Shown here in pieces: positions 53,865-63,635 of a DNA stretch of 64,000 nucleotides. The stretch lies in contig NZ_QGTD01000004.1 of assembly GCF_003176895.1 (NCBI RefSeq), positions 414,019-478,018 of the forward strand. The letters run 5' to 3'. The notes below the pieces were generated by a model. That model saw only the letters and a program-made list of their open reading frames with translations. It ran no database searches and was not told the origin of the DNA. Position 1 is the first letter of the stretch, and each line of letters begins with the position of its first letter. The translations under genes were made by a program, and so were the position numbers. This DNA comes from Gracilibacillus dipsosauri. Its GTDB lineage: Bacteria; Bacillota; Bacilli; Bacillales; Amphibacillaceae.

Positions 53865-55583
53865 ATGGATATGACGAAGATTCCAGCAAGACAAGGAAAC
53901 TACAATTTGAAGAATTATGAAACAAGTAGAAAAGATTTCGATTGGGAGGAAATCAAGAAAGAATTCAGCTGGTATAAAACAGGGAAAGTCAATGCAGCTT
54001 ATGAAGCTATTGATAAGCATGCGGAAGATCCAACGAAAAAAGATAAAATTGCCTTACAATATTCTGCTCCGGGTCGAGAAGAATCTATCACCTTTGAACA
54101 ACTAAGCAAAAAAAGTAATCAAGTAGCAAATGTTTTAAAGAAACATCAAATAGAAAAAGGCGATCGTGTATTTCTCTTTATGCCGAGAAGCCCTGAATTT
54201 TATGCAAGCTTTTTCGGTATTCTTAAGGTCGCAGCGATTGCAGGGCCATTGTTTGAGGCATTTATGGAGCAAGCGGTTCGAGATCGTTTAGAGGATAGTG
54301 AAGCGAGAATGCTCATAACAACTCCTGAGCTATTAGATCGTGTTCCTGTAGAGGAGCTGCCGCAGTTGGAAAAGGTTCTATTGTTCCATGCAGATCAAGA
54401 TGTCGATGGGGATAAATTCATTGATTTTGAAAAAGAGATCGATAATGCCTCTGATTCCTTCGATATTGAATGGGTTGATTTAGAAGATGGGATGCTGATT
54501 CATTATACATCAGGCTCGACAGGAAAACCGAAAGGCGTTTACCATGTTCACCATGCGATGATTCAACACTATGCAACAGGTAAATGGGTTATTGATCTAA
54601 AAGAGGATGACATATATTGGTGTACTGCTGACCCAGGCTGGGTAACGGGAACAAGCTACGGAATTTTTGCTCCATGGTTAAATGGGGTTACCAATGTTAT
54701 TCGTGGTGGCCGCTTCACACCAGAATCGTGGTATGAGACGCTAGAAAAATACAAGGTTACGATATGGTATACCGCTCCAACTGCCTTACGAAAATTTGTC
54801 AGTGCTGGTGATGAGTTGGTGAAGCAATATGATTTCTCTCATTTACGCCATATTATGAGTGTAGGGGAGCCGCTTAATCCAGAGGTCATAACATGGGGTG
54901 AGCGCGTACTTGGTTTACGAATTCATGACACTTGGTGGATGACAGAGACAGGTGCTATGTTAATCGTTAATTTACCTTGTATGGAAATTCGCCCAGGCTC
55001 TATGGGGAAACCAATTCCAGGTGTAGATGCAGCAATTGTTGATAATGAGGGAAATGAGCTACCTCCAAATCAAATGGGGAACCTTGCAATTAAAAAAGGC
55101 TGGCCATCTATGATGCGTGCTATTTGGAACAATCCTGGGAAATATGAAAGCTATTTTATTAATGACTGGTATGTATCGGGAGATAGTGCGTATATGGATG
55201 AGGATGGTTATTTCTGGTTCCAGGGTCGTTTAGATGATGTGATTAATACATCTGGAGAACGTGTAGGGCCATTTGAGGTGGAGAGTAAATTAATTGAGCA
55301 CCAAGCGGTTTCAGAAGCAGGGGTTATTGGAAAGCCAGACCCTGAGCGTGGAGAAATCATAAAAGCTTTTATTACACTAAATCCTGGCTATGAAGCAAGT
55401 GATGAATTGTTAGAGGATATTCGTCTATTTGTCAAAACAGGGTTAAGTGCACATGCTGCTCCTCGTGAAATTGAAATAAAAGATAGTATACCGAAAACAA
55501 GAAGTGGAAAGATTATGCGCCGACTTCTTAAGTCATGGGAGCTTGGACTTCCGACAGGAGATACGTCTACATTAGAAGAATAA
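53865..55583 (+). CDS. acsA: Acetyl-CoA synthetase
   Basis: 572 residues from the ATG at 53865 with AAGGAG eight bases upstream; the GTG at 53856 overlaps it. Activates acetate to acetyl-CoA via acetyl-AMP. ATP-binding loop YTSGSTGKPKGV, then WWMTETGAM and GRLDDVINTSGERVGPFE, and the C-terminal catalytic Lys in PKTRSGKIMRR, which is the acetylation-controlled site. No acuABC genes are near it here. Confidence 0.97.
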   Translation: MDMTKIPARQGNYNLKNYETSRKDFDWEEIKKEFSWYKTGKVNAAYEAIDKHAEDPTKKDKIALQYSAPGREESITFEQLSKKSNQVANVLKKHQIEKGDRVFLFMPRSPEFYASFFGILKVAAIAGPLFEAFMEQAVRDRLEDSEARMLITTPELLDRVPVEELPQLEKVLLFHADQDVDGDKFIDFEKEIDNASDSFDIEWVDLEDGMLIHYTSGSTGKPKGVYHVHHAMIQHYATGKWVIDLKEDDIYWCTADPGWVTGTSYGIFAPWLNGVTNVIRGGRFTPESWYETLEKYKVTIWYTAPTALRKFVSAGDELVKQYDFSHLRHIMSVGEPLNPEVITWGERVLGLRIHDTWWMTETGAMLIVNLPCMEIRPGSMGKPIPGVDAAIVDNEGNELPPNQMGNLAIKKGWPSMMRAIWNNPGKYESYFINDWYVSGDSAYMDEDGYFWFQGRLDDVINTSGERVGPFEVESKLIEHQAVSEAGVIGKPDPERGEIIKAFITLNPGYEASDELLEDIRLFVKTGLSAHAAPREIEIKDSIPKTRSGKIMRRLLKSWELGLPTGDTSTLEE

Positions 55584-55588
55584 AAAAT

Positions 55589-55624
55589 ATCCGGAGCTTA
55601 TCTAAATGAAGATAAGCTCCGGAT
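55589..55624. terminator. Shared terminator between acsA and hmp
   Basis: 15-bp perfect stem with arms ATCCGGAGCTTATCT and AGATAAGCTCCGGAT; T's follow on the plus strand (TTTTTG) and A's precede, so it works in both directions for the convergent genes. Confidence 0.93.
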
Positions 55625-55635
55625 TTTTGTCATCC

Positions 55636-56862
55636 TTAGCTTGCTAAGTCCCCTTTTGGTCCAAAGAATTCAAAGTTAAGATGACCCTCGTTTACTCCCC
55701 ATTTTTGTAATGCCTGATAAATTGCTTTCATAAAAGGCTCAGGTCCACAGAAATAGAAGGAAGCATCTTTAGTCGGGATAATAGATCGAAGCCAATCGAG
55801 ATCAATATACCCCGTTTTATCACATAATGCAGGATCAAATGGATTCTCATAAACTGTGAAAGTATTCACATTATCGTGTTGATCTGCAATGCTTTGAACT
55901 GCTGATTTTAGGCCATGTACTTTTTCATTTTGCGCAGCATGGATAAAGTAAACCTCTCTTTCTGGCTGTGTTTCCACAACGGTCTCTAGCATACTAGTTA
56001 ATGGAGTCAATCCTACACCACCACTAATGAGGACAAGTGGCTTCCTCTCATTATCTAAAACAAAATCGCCTGCTGGTGCACTAACTGCTATTGTATGGCC
56101 TTCCTCTATATGATCATGTAGAAAGTTGGATACTACACCAGCTGGATTTTCCGAAATAGCAGGTTCCTTTTTCACACTAATTCGAAAATATTCTTCATTT
56201 GGTTTACAAGAAAGGCTATATTGGCGTTGGCAAGTATAAGGAATACCAGGCACCTTTACTTTTACGGTTAAATATTGACCAGCTTCAAAGCTTGGCAATG
56301 CCCCACCATCCATTGGTTTTAAGTAAAAAGAAGTAATAACATCACTTTCTTTTTCTTTTTTATAGACAGTGAAATCGCGATAACCAGTCCAGCCACCTTT
56401 TTGCTCTGCTGTTTCTTGATACATCCCTTTTTCCACATCAATAAAGACATCAGCGATTACTTGATAAGCTTTTGCCCAAGCTTCTAGAATTTCATCTGTA
56501 GCAGCATCTCCTAAAATAGCCTTCATCGCTTTTAATAAATTTTCCCCAACAATCGGATAATGCTCTGGTTGAATATTTAGGCTTCGATGTTTGTGACCGA
56601 CTTGAATAACTACTGGTAGTATATTTTCTAGTTGATCAATATTTGCTGCAGCAGCATAGACAGCATTGGCTAGAGCTTGTGGTTGTCTTCCTCTTTTTTG
56701 ATTGGTTTGGTTAAATATGTTTTTTAATTCCGGATGATTAGTAAATAATAATTTGTAAAACTCTGAAGTGATCGCTTGCCCATGCTCCTCTAATACAGGA
56801 ACCGTAGATTTTACGATTTCGATTGTTTTTTGGTCTAATTTTTCACTCACTGACGTGCCCAT
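55636..56862 (-). CDS. hmp: Flavohaemoglobin (NO dioxygenase)
   Basis: 408 residues. Globin domain (about 1-147) with proximal His90 in IQVGHKHRSLNIQPEHY, then FAD-binding (RQYSLS) and NAD-binding (SGGVGLTPLTSMLE) reductase domains, and FYFCGPEPFMKAIYQAL near the end. Converts NO and O2 to nitrate in the cytoplasm. Divergent from nsrR, with an NsrR-type operator over its promoter. Confidence 0.97.
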   Translation of the reverse strand: MGTSVSEKLDQKTIEIVKSTVPVLEEHGQAITSEFYKLLFTNHPELKNIFNQTNQKRGRQPQALANAVYAAAANIDQLENILPVVIQVGHKHRSLNIQPEHYPIVGENLLKAMKAILGDAATDEILEAWAKAYQVIADVFIDVEKGMYQETAEQKGGWTGYRDFTVYKKEKESDVITSFYLKPMDGGALPSFEAGQYLTVKVKVPGIPYTCQRQYSLSCKPNEEYFRISVKKEPAISENPAGVVSNFLHDHIEEGHTIAVSAPAGDFVLDNERKPLVLISGGVGLTPLTSMLETVVETQPEREVYFIHAAQNEKVHGLKSAVQSIADQHDNVNTFTVYENPFDPALCDKTGYIDLDWLRSIIPTKDASFYFCGPEPFMKAIYQALQKWGVNEGHLNFEFFGPKGDLAS

Positions 56863-56871
56863 CGAAACACT

Positions 56872-56933
56872 CCTCTTAAAACATGTATTTTCTATACATG
56901 TTTAATTGTATAATGTTTTAAGAGGTATTCCAA
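56872..56933 (-). promoter_or_regulatory. hmp promoter with nested NsrR-type operator
   Basis: On the minus strand TTGGAA (-35, 56928-56933), 17-base spacer and TACAAT (-10, 56905-56910). Downstream, AACATGTA/TACATGTT (56880-56887, 56895-56902) frames ATGTATTTTCTATACAT, an NsrR-like 17-mer covering the expected start site. A further perfect 13-bp inverted repeat, CCTCTTAAAACAT (56872-56884) with ATGTTTTAAGAGG (56913-56925), surrounds it, offset by about 7 bases. Confidence 0.8.
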
Positions 56934-57048
56934 CCACTATTAGGCCCGAAGTATGACAATTCTGTTACAGCATTGTAGCAATTTCTTGTCATTGCTAGCA
57001 GATTGTGTGTAGACTTAATGGTAATTAAAATGAAAAAGAGGGCTTATT

Positions 57049-57483
57049 ATGCGGCTTAAAAAATATACCGATTATGCACTACGTGTGCTCATATATACAG
57101 CTTCTAAAAGAGGAGAAAAGGCGAGTATCAATGAGATAGCCGATACTTTCTTCATCTCTACCGAGCATATTCGCAAGGTCGTCCATCAATTAAGTGTGAA
57201 TGGGTATATTGAAACAACTAGAGGACGTAATGGAGGAATTATGCTAGCAATGGATCCAAAAGAGATTAATATTGGAGCGGTCATTCGCTTGATGGAGAAT
57301 GATTTTTATTTATTAGATTGCTTTGATAGTGGTACGGATCATTGTGTCATCACACCAGTATGTCAGCTCCGACATGTCGTATCAGAAGCAATGGCGGCAT
57401 TTTTCCTTGTGTTAGATAAATATACTCTAGAGGATTTAGTGGAGAATAGCGATGAATTACGTTTGTTAATGGATATGGATTAG
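57049..57483 (+). CDS. nsrR: NsrR nitric-oxide-sensing repressor (Rrf2 family)
   Basis: 144 residues. N-terminal winged HTH (KYTDYALRVLIYTASKRGE, then INEIADTFFISTEHIRKVVHQL) and three Cys for a [4Fe-4S] cluster at Cys91, Cys99 and Cys105 (DCF, DHCV, PVCQ). Represses NO-responsive genes until its cluster reacts with NO. It is divergent from hmp, which carries a matching operator. A terminator follows. Confidence 0.96.
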   Translation: MRLKKYTDYALRVLIYTASKRGEKASINEIADTFFISTEHIRKVVHQLSVNGYIETTRGRNGGIMLAMDPKEINIGAVIRLMENDFYLLDCFDSGTDHCVITPVCQLRHVVSEAMAAFFLVLDKYTLEDLVENSDELRLLMDMD

Positions 57484-57512
57484 TTGTTTTTGGGCTGTTC
57501 TTTTAAAAAAAT

Positions 57513-57543
57513 ATCCGTGGAGAATTAAAAACTCCCCACGGAT
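57513..57543. terminator. Shared terminator between nsrR and the sleL-like gene
   Basis: ATCCGTGG and CCACGGAT pair, with extra AG/CT pairing. Poly-A (AAAAAAA) before the left arm gives a T tract for the minus-strand gene; for nsrR the T tract is weak. Confidence 0.8.
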
Positions 57544-57548
57544 GGATA

Positions 57549-58838
57549 TCACATATTCTTTTTTATTTGAAATTGATCTTCTAGTAATAACCAATTTTGT
57601 GGGAAAGCTAAGCCTAGCTTCCAATAGCTGATTCCTCTCAGATTCTTTTCTTTTATTAAGTCGAATTTTGCTTGTATCGATCTAGCATCTTCAAACCATA
57701 CCTCATGGCGATTCCCTTGTGGATCCTGATAGAAAAAATAAGGTGCCTGTGCTTCTTGATCGTATAAAATGGCTTGATTATTATCTCGGGCTAATGCAAT
57801 GGCTTCTTGAGGACTAACGGCCTTGGCTAATTCTCCCCCAGGCTCGAATGGCAATGTCCAATCATAACCATATAAATTTTGTCCTAATAAAATTTTGGAT
57901 GCTGGCATTTCGGTGAGGGCATAGTTTACTACATCTGTAACGGGTCCGATCGGTGATACTGCCATCGGAGGTCCACCACTGTAACCCCATTCATAGGTCA
58001 TTAGAACAACAAAATCGACAATTTCGCCGTGTGCCCTATAGTCATGAGCCTCATACCAGGCTCCTTCTTGCGTTGCGCTTGTTTTTGGCGCAAGTGCTGT
58101 GGAAACAAGTAAACCTTCAGCATGTAATCGCTCCGTAGCCTTTCTTAAGAAGTTATTGTAATCCTCACGATTTTCTGGTGGTAAAAATTCAAAATCAAAA
58201 TGAATATCTCCATACCCTACCTGTTGTGCTGTTTGAATAATTTGATCGAGCAATTGATTTTGTACCTGTTGATCTGTCACAATAATTCTCCCAAGCTCTG
58301 CACTAAAGGCTCCCTCTTCTAAATTTGTGATGGCAAGCATGAGTAAAGCTTGGTTCTCATTAGCAATAGCAGCAAACTGGTTTAATGGTGGTGGGATGAG
58401 ATTTCCCTCCCGTGTCACACGGTAAGAAAATGGCGCGAGATAGGTTAAATTTCGACTATGCTTTCTTGCTGCTGCTTCTAGTGTTTCCGAAACGGTTTCG
58501 CCAGTTGGTTCGATATATGCATTTACTTCAATTTCTGTTTTTGAGGATTCTGGTATATAGATGGTAGTTCCAGGTGTAAGAGGTTGATATAGATTCAATT
58601 GATTTAACCGAGCCAATTCAGCAGCAGAAATACCGAATCGTTGACCAATAGTATATAGGCTATCACCAGATTGAACGGTATAAAATCGACCAAATATCGG
58701 AATAACGAGTGCCTGACCAACGACTAGTGATTGCTGTGGATCTAGCTCATTGGCGGAAGCGATTAATTGATAGGTTATACCAAATTGGTTGGCTATGGAA
58801 TTCAAGGTGTCACCCTGTTTTACAACATATATTTGCAC
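57549..58838 (-). CDS. sleL: LysM-GH18 spore peptidoglycan hydrolase (YaaH/SleL-like)
   Basis: 429 residues from a GTG at 58838 (then QIYVVKQGDTLNSIA) preceded by GGAG; the TTG at 58859 is less likely. Two LysM domains (about 2-46 and 50-95), then a GH18 domain with the catalytic motif IHFDFEF (general acid Glu). No signal peptide, as usual for YaaH/SleL spore-cortex enzymes, which act as N-acetylglucosaminidases on cortex fragments at germination. Position next to yaaI/tadA matches B. subtilis yaaH. Confidence 0.92.
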   Translation of the reverse strand: MQIYVVKQGDTLNSIANQFGITYQLIASANELDPQQSLVVGQALVIPIFGRFYTVQSGDSLYTIGQRFGISAAELARLNQLNLYQPLTPGTTIYIPESSKTEIEVNAYIEPTGETVSETLEAAARKHSRNLTYLAPFSYRVTREGNLIPPPLNQFAAIANENQALLMLAITNLEEGAFSAELGRIIVTDQQVQNQLLDQIIQTAQQVGYGDIHFDFEFLPPENREDYNNFLRKATERLHAEGLLVSTALAPKTSATQEGAWYEAHDYRAHGEIVDFVVLMTYEWGYSGGPPMAVSPIGPVTDVVNYALTEMPASKILLGQNLYGYDWTLPFEPGGELAKAVSPQEAIALARDNNQAILYDQEAQAPYFFYQDPQGNRHEVWFEDARSIQAKFDLIKEKNLRGISYWKLGLAFPQNWLLLEDQFQIKKNM

Positions 58839-58927
58839 AGAAAGCTCTCCTCTCTTCAAGAAATATCGTTGTTTCTTCGCGAATGGTTTCTCATTTTACG
58901 ATATGATAGGAAAGGAGAAATAGAACA

Positions 58928-59449
58928 CTAGATTGGATCTGTTTTGGCTTTCATTACTTTGACCATAAGTCTGATGGCTTCTTCATTATGAATTCGTGTA
59001 TTGGACGCAATGCAGTTTTCCGGAACATGCAAAGTGTATCCACGCATATGAGCATCATTTGCGGTGAAAAGGACACATATATTTCCGGCAATTCCAGCAA
59101 TGATTAAGTGTTTAATCCCTAGTTGCTCGAGTAAGGATGGTAAGGTGGTACGGAAAAATCCAGATAATTTTGGTTTAATTAGGAAATAATCTTCCTTTGA
59201 TGGGAGCCCCTCTGCAATAATGTCCTGGTTTGTTTCGCTTTTACATTTATCGGCAATTTTTTTATAATCTGTTTCCCACGTATCATAATGGTCATTGACA
59301 TATATAATAGGAAGGCTATGTTTTTTAGCATATTGCTTTAGCCTCTTAATGTTAGGCAGGATTCTCTTTGTTTCATTTAAAAGGAGGTCGCCCTCTGAAA
59401 AATGAAAATCATTAATTAAATCGATTATTAATACAGCTGAATCCTTCAT
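58928..59449 (-). CDS. yaaI: Isochorismatase-family cysteine hydrolase (YaaI-like)
   Basis: 173 residues. Catalytic triad candidates: Asp10 in LIIDLINDF, Lys around 92-94 (IKPKLSGF) and Cys125 in AGIAGNICVLFTANDAHMRGY. The cis-peptide IAGIAGN segment is typical of nicotinamidase/isochorismatase-like hydrolases. The substrate is unknown; conserved neighbour of yaaH and tadA. Confidence 0.88.
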   Translation of the reverse strand: MKDSAVLIIDLINDFHFSEGDLLLNETKRILPNIKRLKQYAKKHSLPIIYVNDHYDTWETDYKKIADKCKSETNQDIIAEGLPSKEDYFLIKPKLSGFFRTTLPSLLEQLGIKHLIIAGIAGNICVLFTANDAHMRGYTLHVPENCIASNTRIHNEEAIRLMVKVMKAKTDPI

Positions 59450-59552
59450 TTATTCACCTCATCTCTAAGCATTCTATAATCAAACATACCCTTTTTTGTT
59501 AAAAATGATGCATACTTGCAGTTTGTCTCATTTTCCTGCATAGTAATAGTAA

Positions 59553-60083
<531 letters not shown>

Positions 60084-60086
60084 CCA

Positions 60087-60115
60087 TTGCATTTTTTTAT
60101 AGAACAAGTTATACT
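60087..60115 (+). promoter_or_regulatory. Promoter of the SRP RNA gene
   Basis: TTGCAT (60087-60092), 17-base spacer, TATACT (60110-60115). The predicted start is about 37 bases before the mature RNA, which fits the processed precursor known in B. subtilis. The -35 overlaps no gene; tadA ends 4 bases before. Confidence 0.78.
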
Positions 60116-60158
60116 AATAAATGCGCTTTACTAGCGCAATTAAAAATATTAGCAAATT

Positions 60159-60428
60159 TGCCGTGCTAGGTGGGGAGGTAGCGGTGCCCTGTACTCGCAA
60201 TCCGCTATAGCGAGACTGAATACCTTGCTGAGGTGTCATTATTTTAAGGTCTGCCTTAAGGGAGTAGTGCTGACGCTCGGGTCCTGCGCAACAGGAACTC
60301 GTGAACCATGTCAGGTCCGGAAGGAAGCAGCATTAAGCGAACCTTCCTGTGTGCCGCAGGGAAGCCTGGGTCGAGCTATCAACTTAAGTAACGCTTAGGG
60401 TAATGCCATCGAAGCTTGGTGCACGGCG
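60159..60428 (+). ncRNA. ffs: Signal recognition particle RNA (large, scRNA)
   Basis: About 270 bases. The ends TGCCGTGC and GCACGGC pair; the Alu-like 5' part holds GGTGGGGAGGTAGCGG; the S domain has the Ffh-binding loop GTCAGGTCCGGAAGGAAGCA. The large Bacillus type (gene also called scr). A small GCGCTTTACTAGCGC hairpin at 60123-60138 is in the 5' precursor. Confidence 0.97.
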
Positions 60429-60447
60429 TTAATGAATGTATATATGC

Positions 60448-60480
60448 AGCCTCTTGTTTACTCGACAAGAGGCTTTCTAT
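60448..60480 (+). terminator. SRP RNA gene terminator
   Basis: AGCCTCTTGT and ACAAGAGGCT form a 10-bp perfect stem with a 7-base loop, followed by TTCTATTT. Confidence 0.9.
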
Positions 60481-60604
60481 TTACCTTATGGAGAGCAGCA
60501 TTGCAAAAAGGACTTTGAGTCTATCTAATCATACATACTCGTTTTTATCCGCAGTTTTTGCTACAATATAAAGAGTTATTAAACATAGAAGGGGATCATG
60601 GATA

Positions 60605-62290
60605 ATGGGATATCAAGCACTGTATCGCGTATGGCGCCCAAAGAATTTTGAAGATGTAGTGGGACAAGTTCATATTACACGTACGTTGCAAAATGCGATC
60701 ATGCAGGATAAGTTTACCCATGCATATTTGTTTTCTGGTCCTCGAGGTACTGGTAAAACAAGTGCTGCCAAAATTTTTGCTAAAGCAGTGAATTGTGAGA
60801 ACGGACCAGCTCTAGAACCTTGTAACGAATGTGCCTCTTGTCAAGGTATTCAGGATGGCTCTATTGCTGATGTTGTGGAGATTGATGCAGCATCTAATAA
60901 CGGTGTGGAGCAAATTCGAGATATCCGTGATAAGGTCAAATATGCCCCGAGTGCTGTTTCTTATAAAGTGTATATTATTGATGAAGTACATATGCTATCT
61001 ATTGGGGCTTTTAATGCATTATTAAAAACATTAGAAGAGCCACCGAAGCATGTTATTTTCATACTAGCTACCACTGAACCACACAAGATTCCATTAACCA
61101 TCATTTCACGATGTCAGCGTTTTGACTTTAAACGAATCTCTCAGTCTGCAATGGTTAAACGGATGCAGGACATCATGGAAAGGGAAAAGATCGATGTAGC
61201 GCAAGAGGCTCTAGAAGCTGTCGCACTTTCCGCGGAAGGTGGGATGCGAGATGCGCTAAGTTTATTAGATCAAGCTATTTCCTATAGTGATGGTCAAGTG
61301 GTGATGGAGGATGTTCTAGCTGTTACAGGCTCTGTCTCCCAGCAGAAGCTAACCTCCATAGTTACGACAATGTATGAAAAGAATGTGCAAAAAGCTTTGC
61401 TTGAAATAGATCAACTGATACAGGAAGGAAAGGACCCGGGTAGATTCGTCTTTGACCTCATTTATTATTTGCGAGACCTTTTGTTATATCAGACATCTCC
61501 TTCCTTGGAAAATGTTTTGGAACGTGCAATTGTTGATGAAGCATTTAACGCCTTATCGGAAAAGATCAGTGCGGACTGGATTCAACTTGCCATTAAAGAA
61601 TTGAACCAATGCCAGCAGGAAATCAAGTGGACCAATAGCCCGAAGGTATTTATTGAAATATCCATTTTGAAAATTTGTGAGCAACCAGTACAAGAAGGAA
61701 AGCAAGAAGCCTTAGAATATGATAAACTGGTACAGAAAATAAATGAACTAGAAAATAAATTAAAAGAATTACCTAAACAAGTACATCAACAACAAGAAAC
61801 AACTCAACCAACGAAGAAAAGCGCTCCAGCAGGTCGCAAATCATATAGTATACCGTATGATCGAATTCGAAACATCCTAGCTGAAGCGTCTAAAGATATG
61901 CTAAAGAAAACAAAGGCTGGCTGGCCAAGCTTTATGGACTCTCTAAAACAAAAAAGTGCACCAGCCCATGCTACCATTCAAAATAGTAAGCCAAGCGCAG
62001 CTTCTGATAATGCCGTTATTTTAGCATTTCGTTATGAAATACACTGTTCACTTGCGCTAGAGCATAAACAAACGATAGAATTAGTACTATCGGAAGTAAT
62101 CGGTACTGATATGACATTTGTACCAATACCTGAAGAAAACTGGCTAACATTACGAGAGGAATATGTTAGAAAACAAAAGGATCAAGGTGGTTCTACTCAT
62201 GATGATGAGAGTCAACCAGAACCGGAAGATCCTATGATCGAACAGGCACGGAAGCTAGTTGGTGAGGATTTGTTAGAAATTCGTGAATAA
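60605..62290 (+). CDS. dnaX: DNA polymerase III subunit gamma/tau
   Basis: 561 residues. AAA+ clamp-loader core with Walker A GPRGTGKTSAAK (about 45-56), a four-Cys zinc module (CENG to CNECASCQG), Walker B IIDEVHML and sensor SRC in IISRCQRFDF. A long C-terminal part (about 370-561) is the tau-specific region. No obvious frameshift signal for a separate gamma form was noticed. dnaX-ybaB-recR order is universal in Bacilli. Confidence 0.97.
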   Translation: MGYQALYRVWRPKNFEDVVGQVHITRTLQNAIMQDKFTHAYLFSGPRGTGKTSAAKIFAKAVNCENGPALEPCNECASCQGIQDGSIADVVEIDAASNNGVEQIRDIRDKVKYAPSAVSYKVYIIDEVHMLSIGAFNALLKTLEEPPKHVIFILATTEPHKIPLTIISRCQRFDFKRISQSAMVKRMQDIMEREKIDVAQEALEAVALSAEGGMRDALSLLDQAISYSDGQVVMEDVLAVTGSVSQQKLTSIVTTMYEKNVQKALLEIDQLIQEGKDPGRFVFDLIYYLRDLLLYQTSPSLENVLERAIVDEAFNALSEKISADWIQLAIKELNQCQQEIKWTNSPKVFIEISILKICEQPVQEGKQEALEYDKLVQKINELENKLKELPKQVHQQQETTQPTKKSAPAGRKSYSIPYDRIRNILAEASKDMLKKTKAGWPSFMDSLKQKSAPAHATIQNSKPSAASDNAVILAFRYEIHCSLALEHKQTIELVLSEVIGTDMTFVPIPEENWLTLREEYVRKQKDQGGSTHDDESQPEPEDPMIEQARKLVGEDLLEIRE

Positions 62291-62340
62291 GAAAGACTTC
62301 CATTAGTAGTAGTAACTTCATTTCTGCTGATGGTTAGTGA
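62287..62340 (+). repeat. Hairpin repeat, GTGAGACTTCC family, after dnaX
   Basis: TAAGAAAGACTTCCATTAG begins at the dnaX stop; CCATTAG pairs with CTGATGG (one G-U), then TTAGTGATG follows, as in the jag copy (GATGGTTAG). The GTG of the core is degraded. Confidence 0.65.
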
Positions 62341-62377
62341 TGAAAAAGATAATAGACAATAATTAGGAGGGATTTCC

Positions 62378-62701
62378 ATGCGTGGTGGAGGAAACATGAA
62401 CAAAATGATGAAACAAATGCAAAAAATGCAAAAGGATATGATGAAGGCACAAGAAGAGCTACAAGAAATGACCTTTGAAGCAACAGCTGGTGGTGGAATG
62501 GTTAAGGTTGTGGCAAATGGAAAAAAAGAGCTGACTGACATTGAAATAAAAGAAGAGGTAGTAGATCCGGAGGATATCGAAATGCTTCAAGATTTAATCT
62601 TAGCTGCAACAAATGAAGTGCTAAAAGAAGTTGATGACAAAACGAATGACACGATGGGCAAATTTACAAAAGGATTAAATTTACCTGGAGGCATGTTCTA
62701 G
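62378..62701 (+). CDS. ybaB: YbaB/EbfC nucleoid-associated protein
   Basis: 107 residues. Met- and Lys-rich N-terminal helix ([20 protein letters not shown]), then the family core [18 protein letters not shown]. Dimeric DNA-binding protein usually encoded between dnaX and recR. AGGAGGG precedes the ATG at 62378. An in-frame ATG at 62396 is possible. Confidence 0.96.
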   Translation: MRGGGNMNKMMKQMQKMQKDMMKAQEELQEMTFEATAGGGMVKVVANGKKELTDIEIKEEVVDPEDIEMLQDLILAATNEVLKEVDDKTNDTMGKFTKGLNLPGGMF

Positions 62702-62712
62702 GAGGGACTGTC

Positions 62713-63309
62713 ATGTATTATCCAGAACCAATTTCTAAGTTAATTGATAGTTTTACAAAATTGCCAGGAATCGGTCCAAAGACGGCCGTCCGCCTGGCTT
62801 TCTTCGTATTAAATATGAAAGAAGATGATGTGTTAGATTTCGCCAAGGCGTTAGCGAACGCCAAAAGAGAGTTAACACATTGTAGTATTTGCGGGCATAT
62901 AACGGACCAAGATCCTTGCGCAATCTGTCAAGATGAATCAAGAGATAAGTCTTTAATCTGTGTTGTACAAGATCCAAAGGATGTGATTGCGATGGAGAAG
63001 ATGCGTGAATTTAATGGCAAATACCATGTACTACATGGTGCAATTTCTCCTATGGATGGTATCGGCCCGGAAGATATCAATGTTCCTTCTTTAATTAATC
63101 GTTTGAAGGACGAAGAGGTAGAGGAATTAATCTTGGCTACAAACCCAAATATCGAAGGAGAAGCAACAGCGATGTATATCTCCAGACTTGTTAAACCTTC
63201 TGGAATAAAGACGACTAGAATTGCTCATGGATTGCCAATGGGTGGCGATTTGGAATATGCAGATGAAGTAACCTTATCAAAAGCTCTAGAAGGAAGACGA
63301 GAAGTATAA
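62713..63309 (+). CDS. recR: Recombination protein RecR
   Basis: 198 residues. N-terminal HhH ([18 protein letters not shown]), a C4 zinc finger ([16 protein letters not shown]), then TOPRIM with [15 protein letters not shown]. With RecF and RecO it loads RecA at gaps. It lies 11 bases after ybaB. Confidence 0.98.
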   Translation: MYYPEPISKLIDSFTKLPGIGPKTAVRLAFFVLNMKEDDVLDFAKALANAKRELTHCSICGHITDQDPCAICQDESRDKSLICVVQDPKDVIAMEKMREFNGKYHVLHGAISPMDGIGPEDINVPSLINRLKDEEVEELILATNPNIEGEATAMYISRLVKPSGIKTTRIAHGLPMGGDLEYADEVTLSKALEGRREV

Positions 63310-63323
63310 TAGAGGTGAAGAAG

Positions 63324-63539
63324 ATGGCGGCACATAAAAAAATAAAAAAAGCAGCGATGAACCAACAATTATTAACCAATATTTATCAATTGAAAAAGGA
63401 TTGGAAAAACCTCGAGAGTATTATGGAACGAAGTATAGAGCCGACAGAGCAGGGAAGATTTGATTTGGCGTTAGCAAAGGCAAAATACTTCTATCTGCTT
63501 AAAGAAGCTAAATATCGAAAGGTTTCTGCAGGTGATTAG
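63324..63539 (+). CDS. yaaL: YaaL-family DUF2508 protein
   Basis: 71 residues from the ATG at 63324, with GAGGTG upstream; the GTG at 63315 overlaps that site. Charged, helical, no known domain beyond DUF2508. Conserved between recR and bofA in Bacillaceae; function unknown. Confidence 0.88.
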   Translation: MAAHKKIKKAAMNQQLLTNIYQLKKDWKNLESIMERSIEPTEQGRFDLALAKAKYFYLLKEAKYRKVSAGD

Positions 63540-63635
63540 ACTAGAAGAGAAATAATTACATTCTCTATTCTATTTTACGCTTTTGTTTCATATAGATAGA
63601 AACATAATCATATGGACAAAAAGGGGACAGGTTGT

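Noticed and set aside
60605..62290. Programmed frameshift in dnaX
   Set aside because: No A-rich slippery site with a following hairpin stood out at the expected place.
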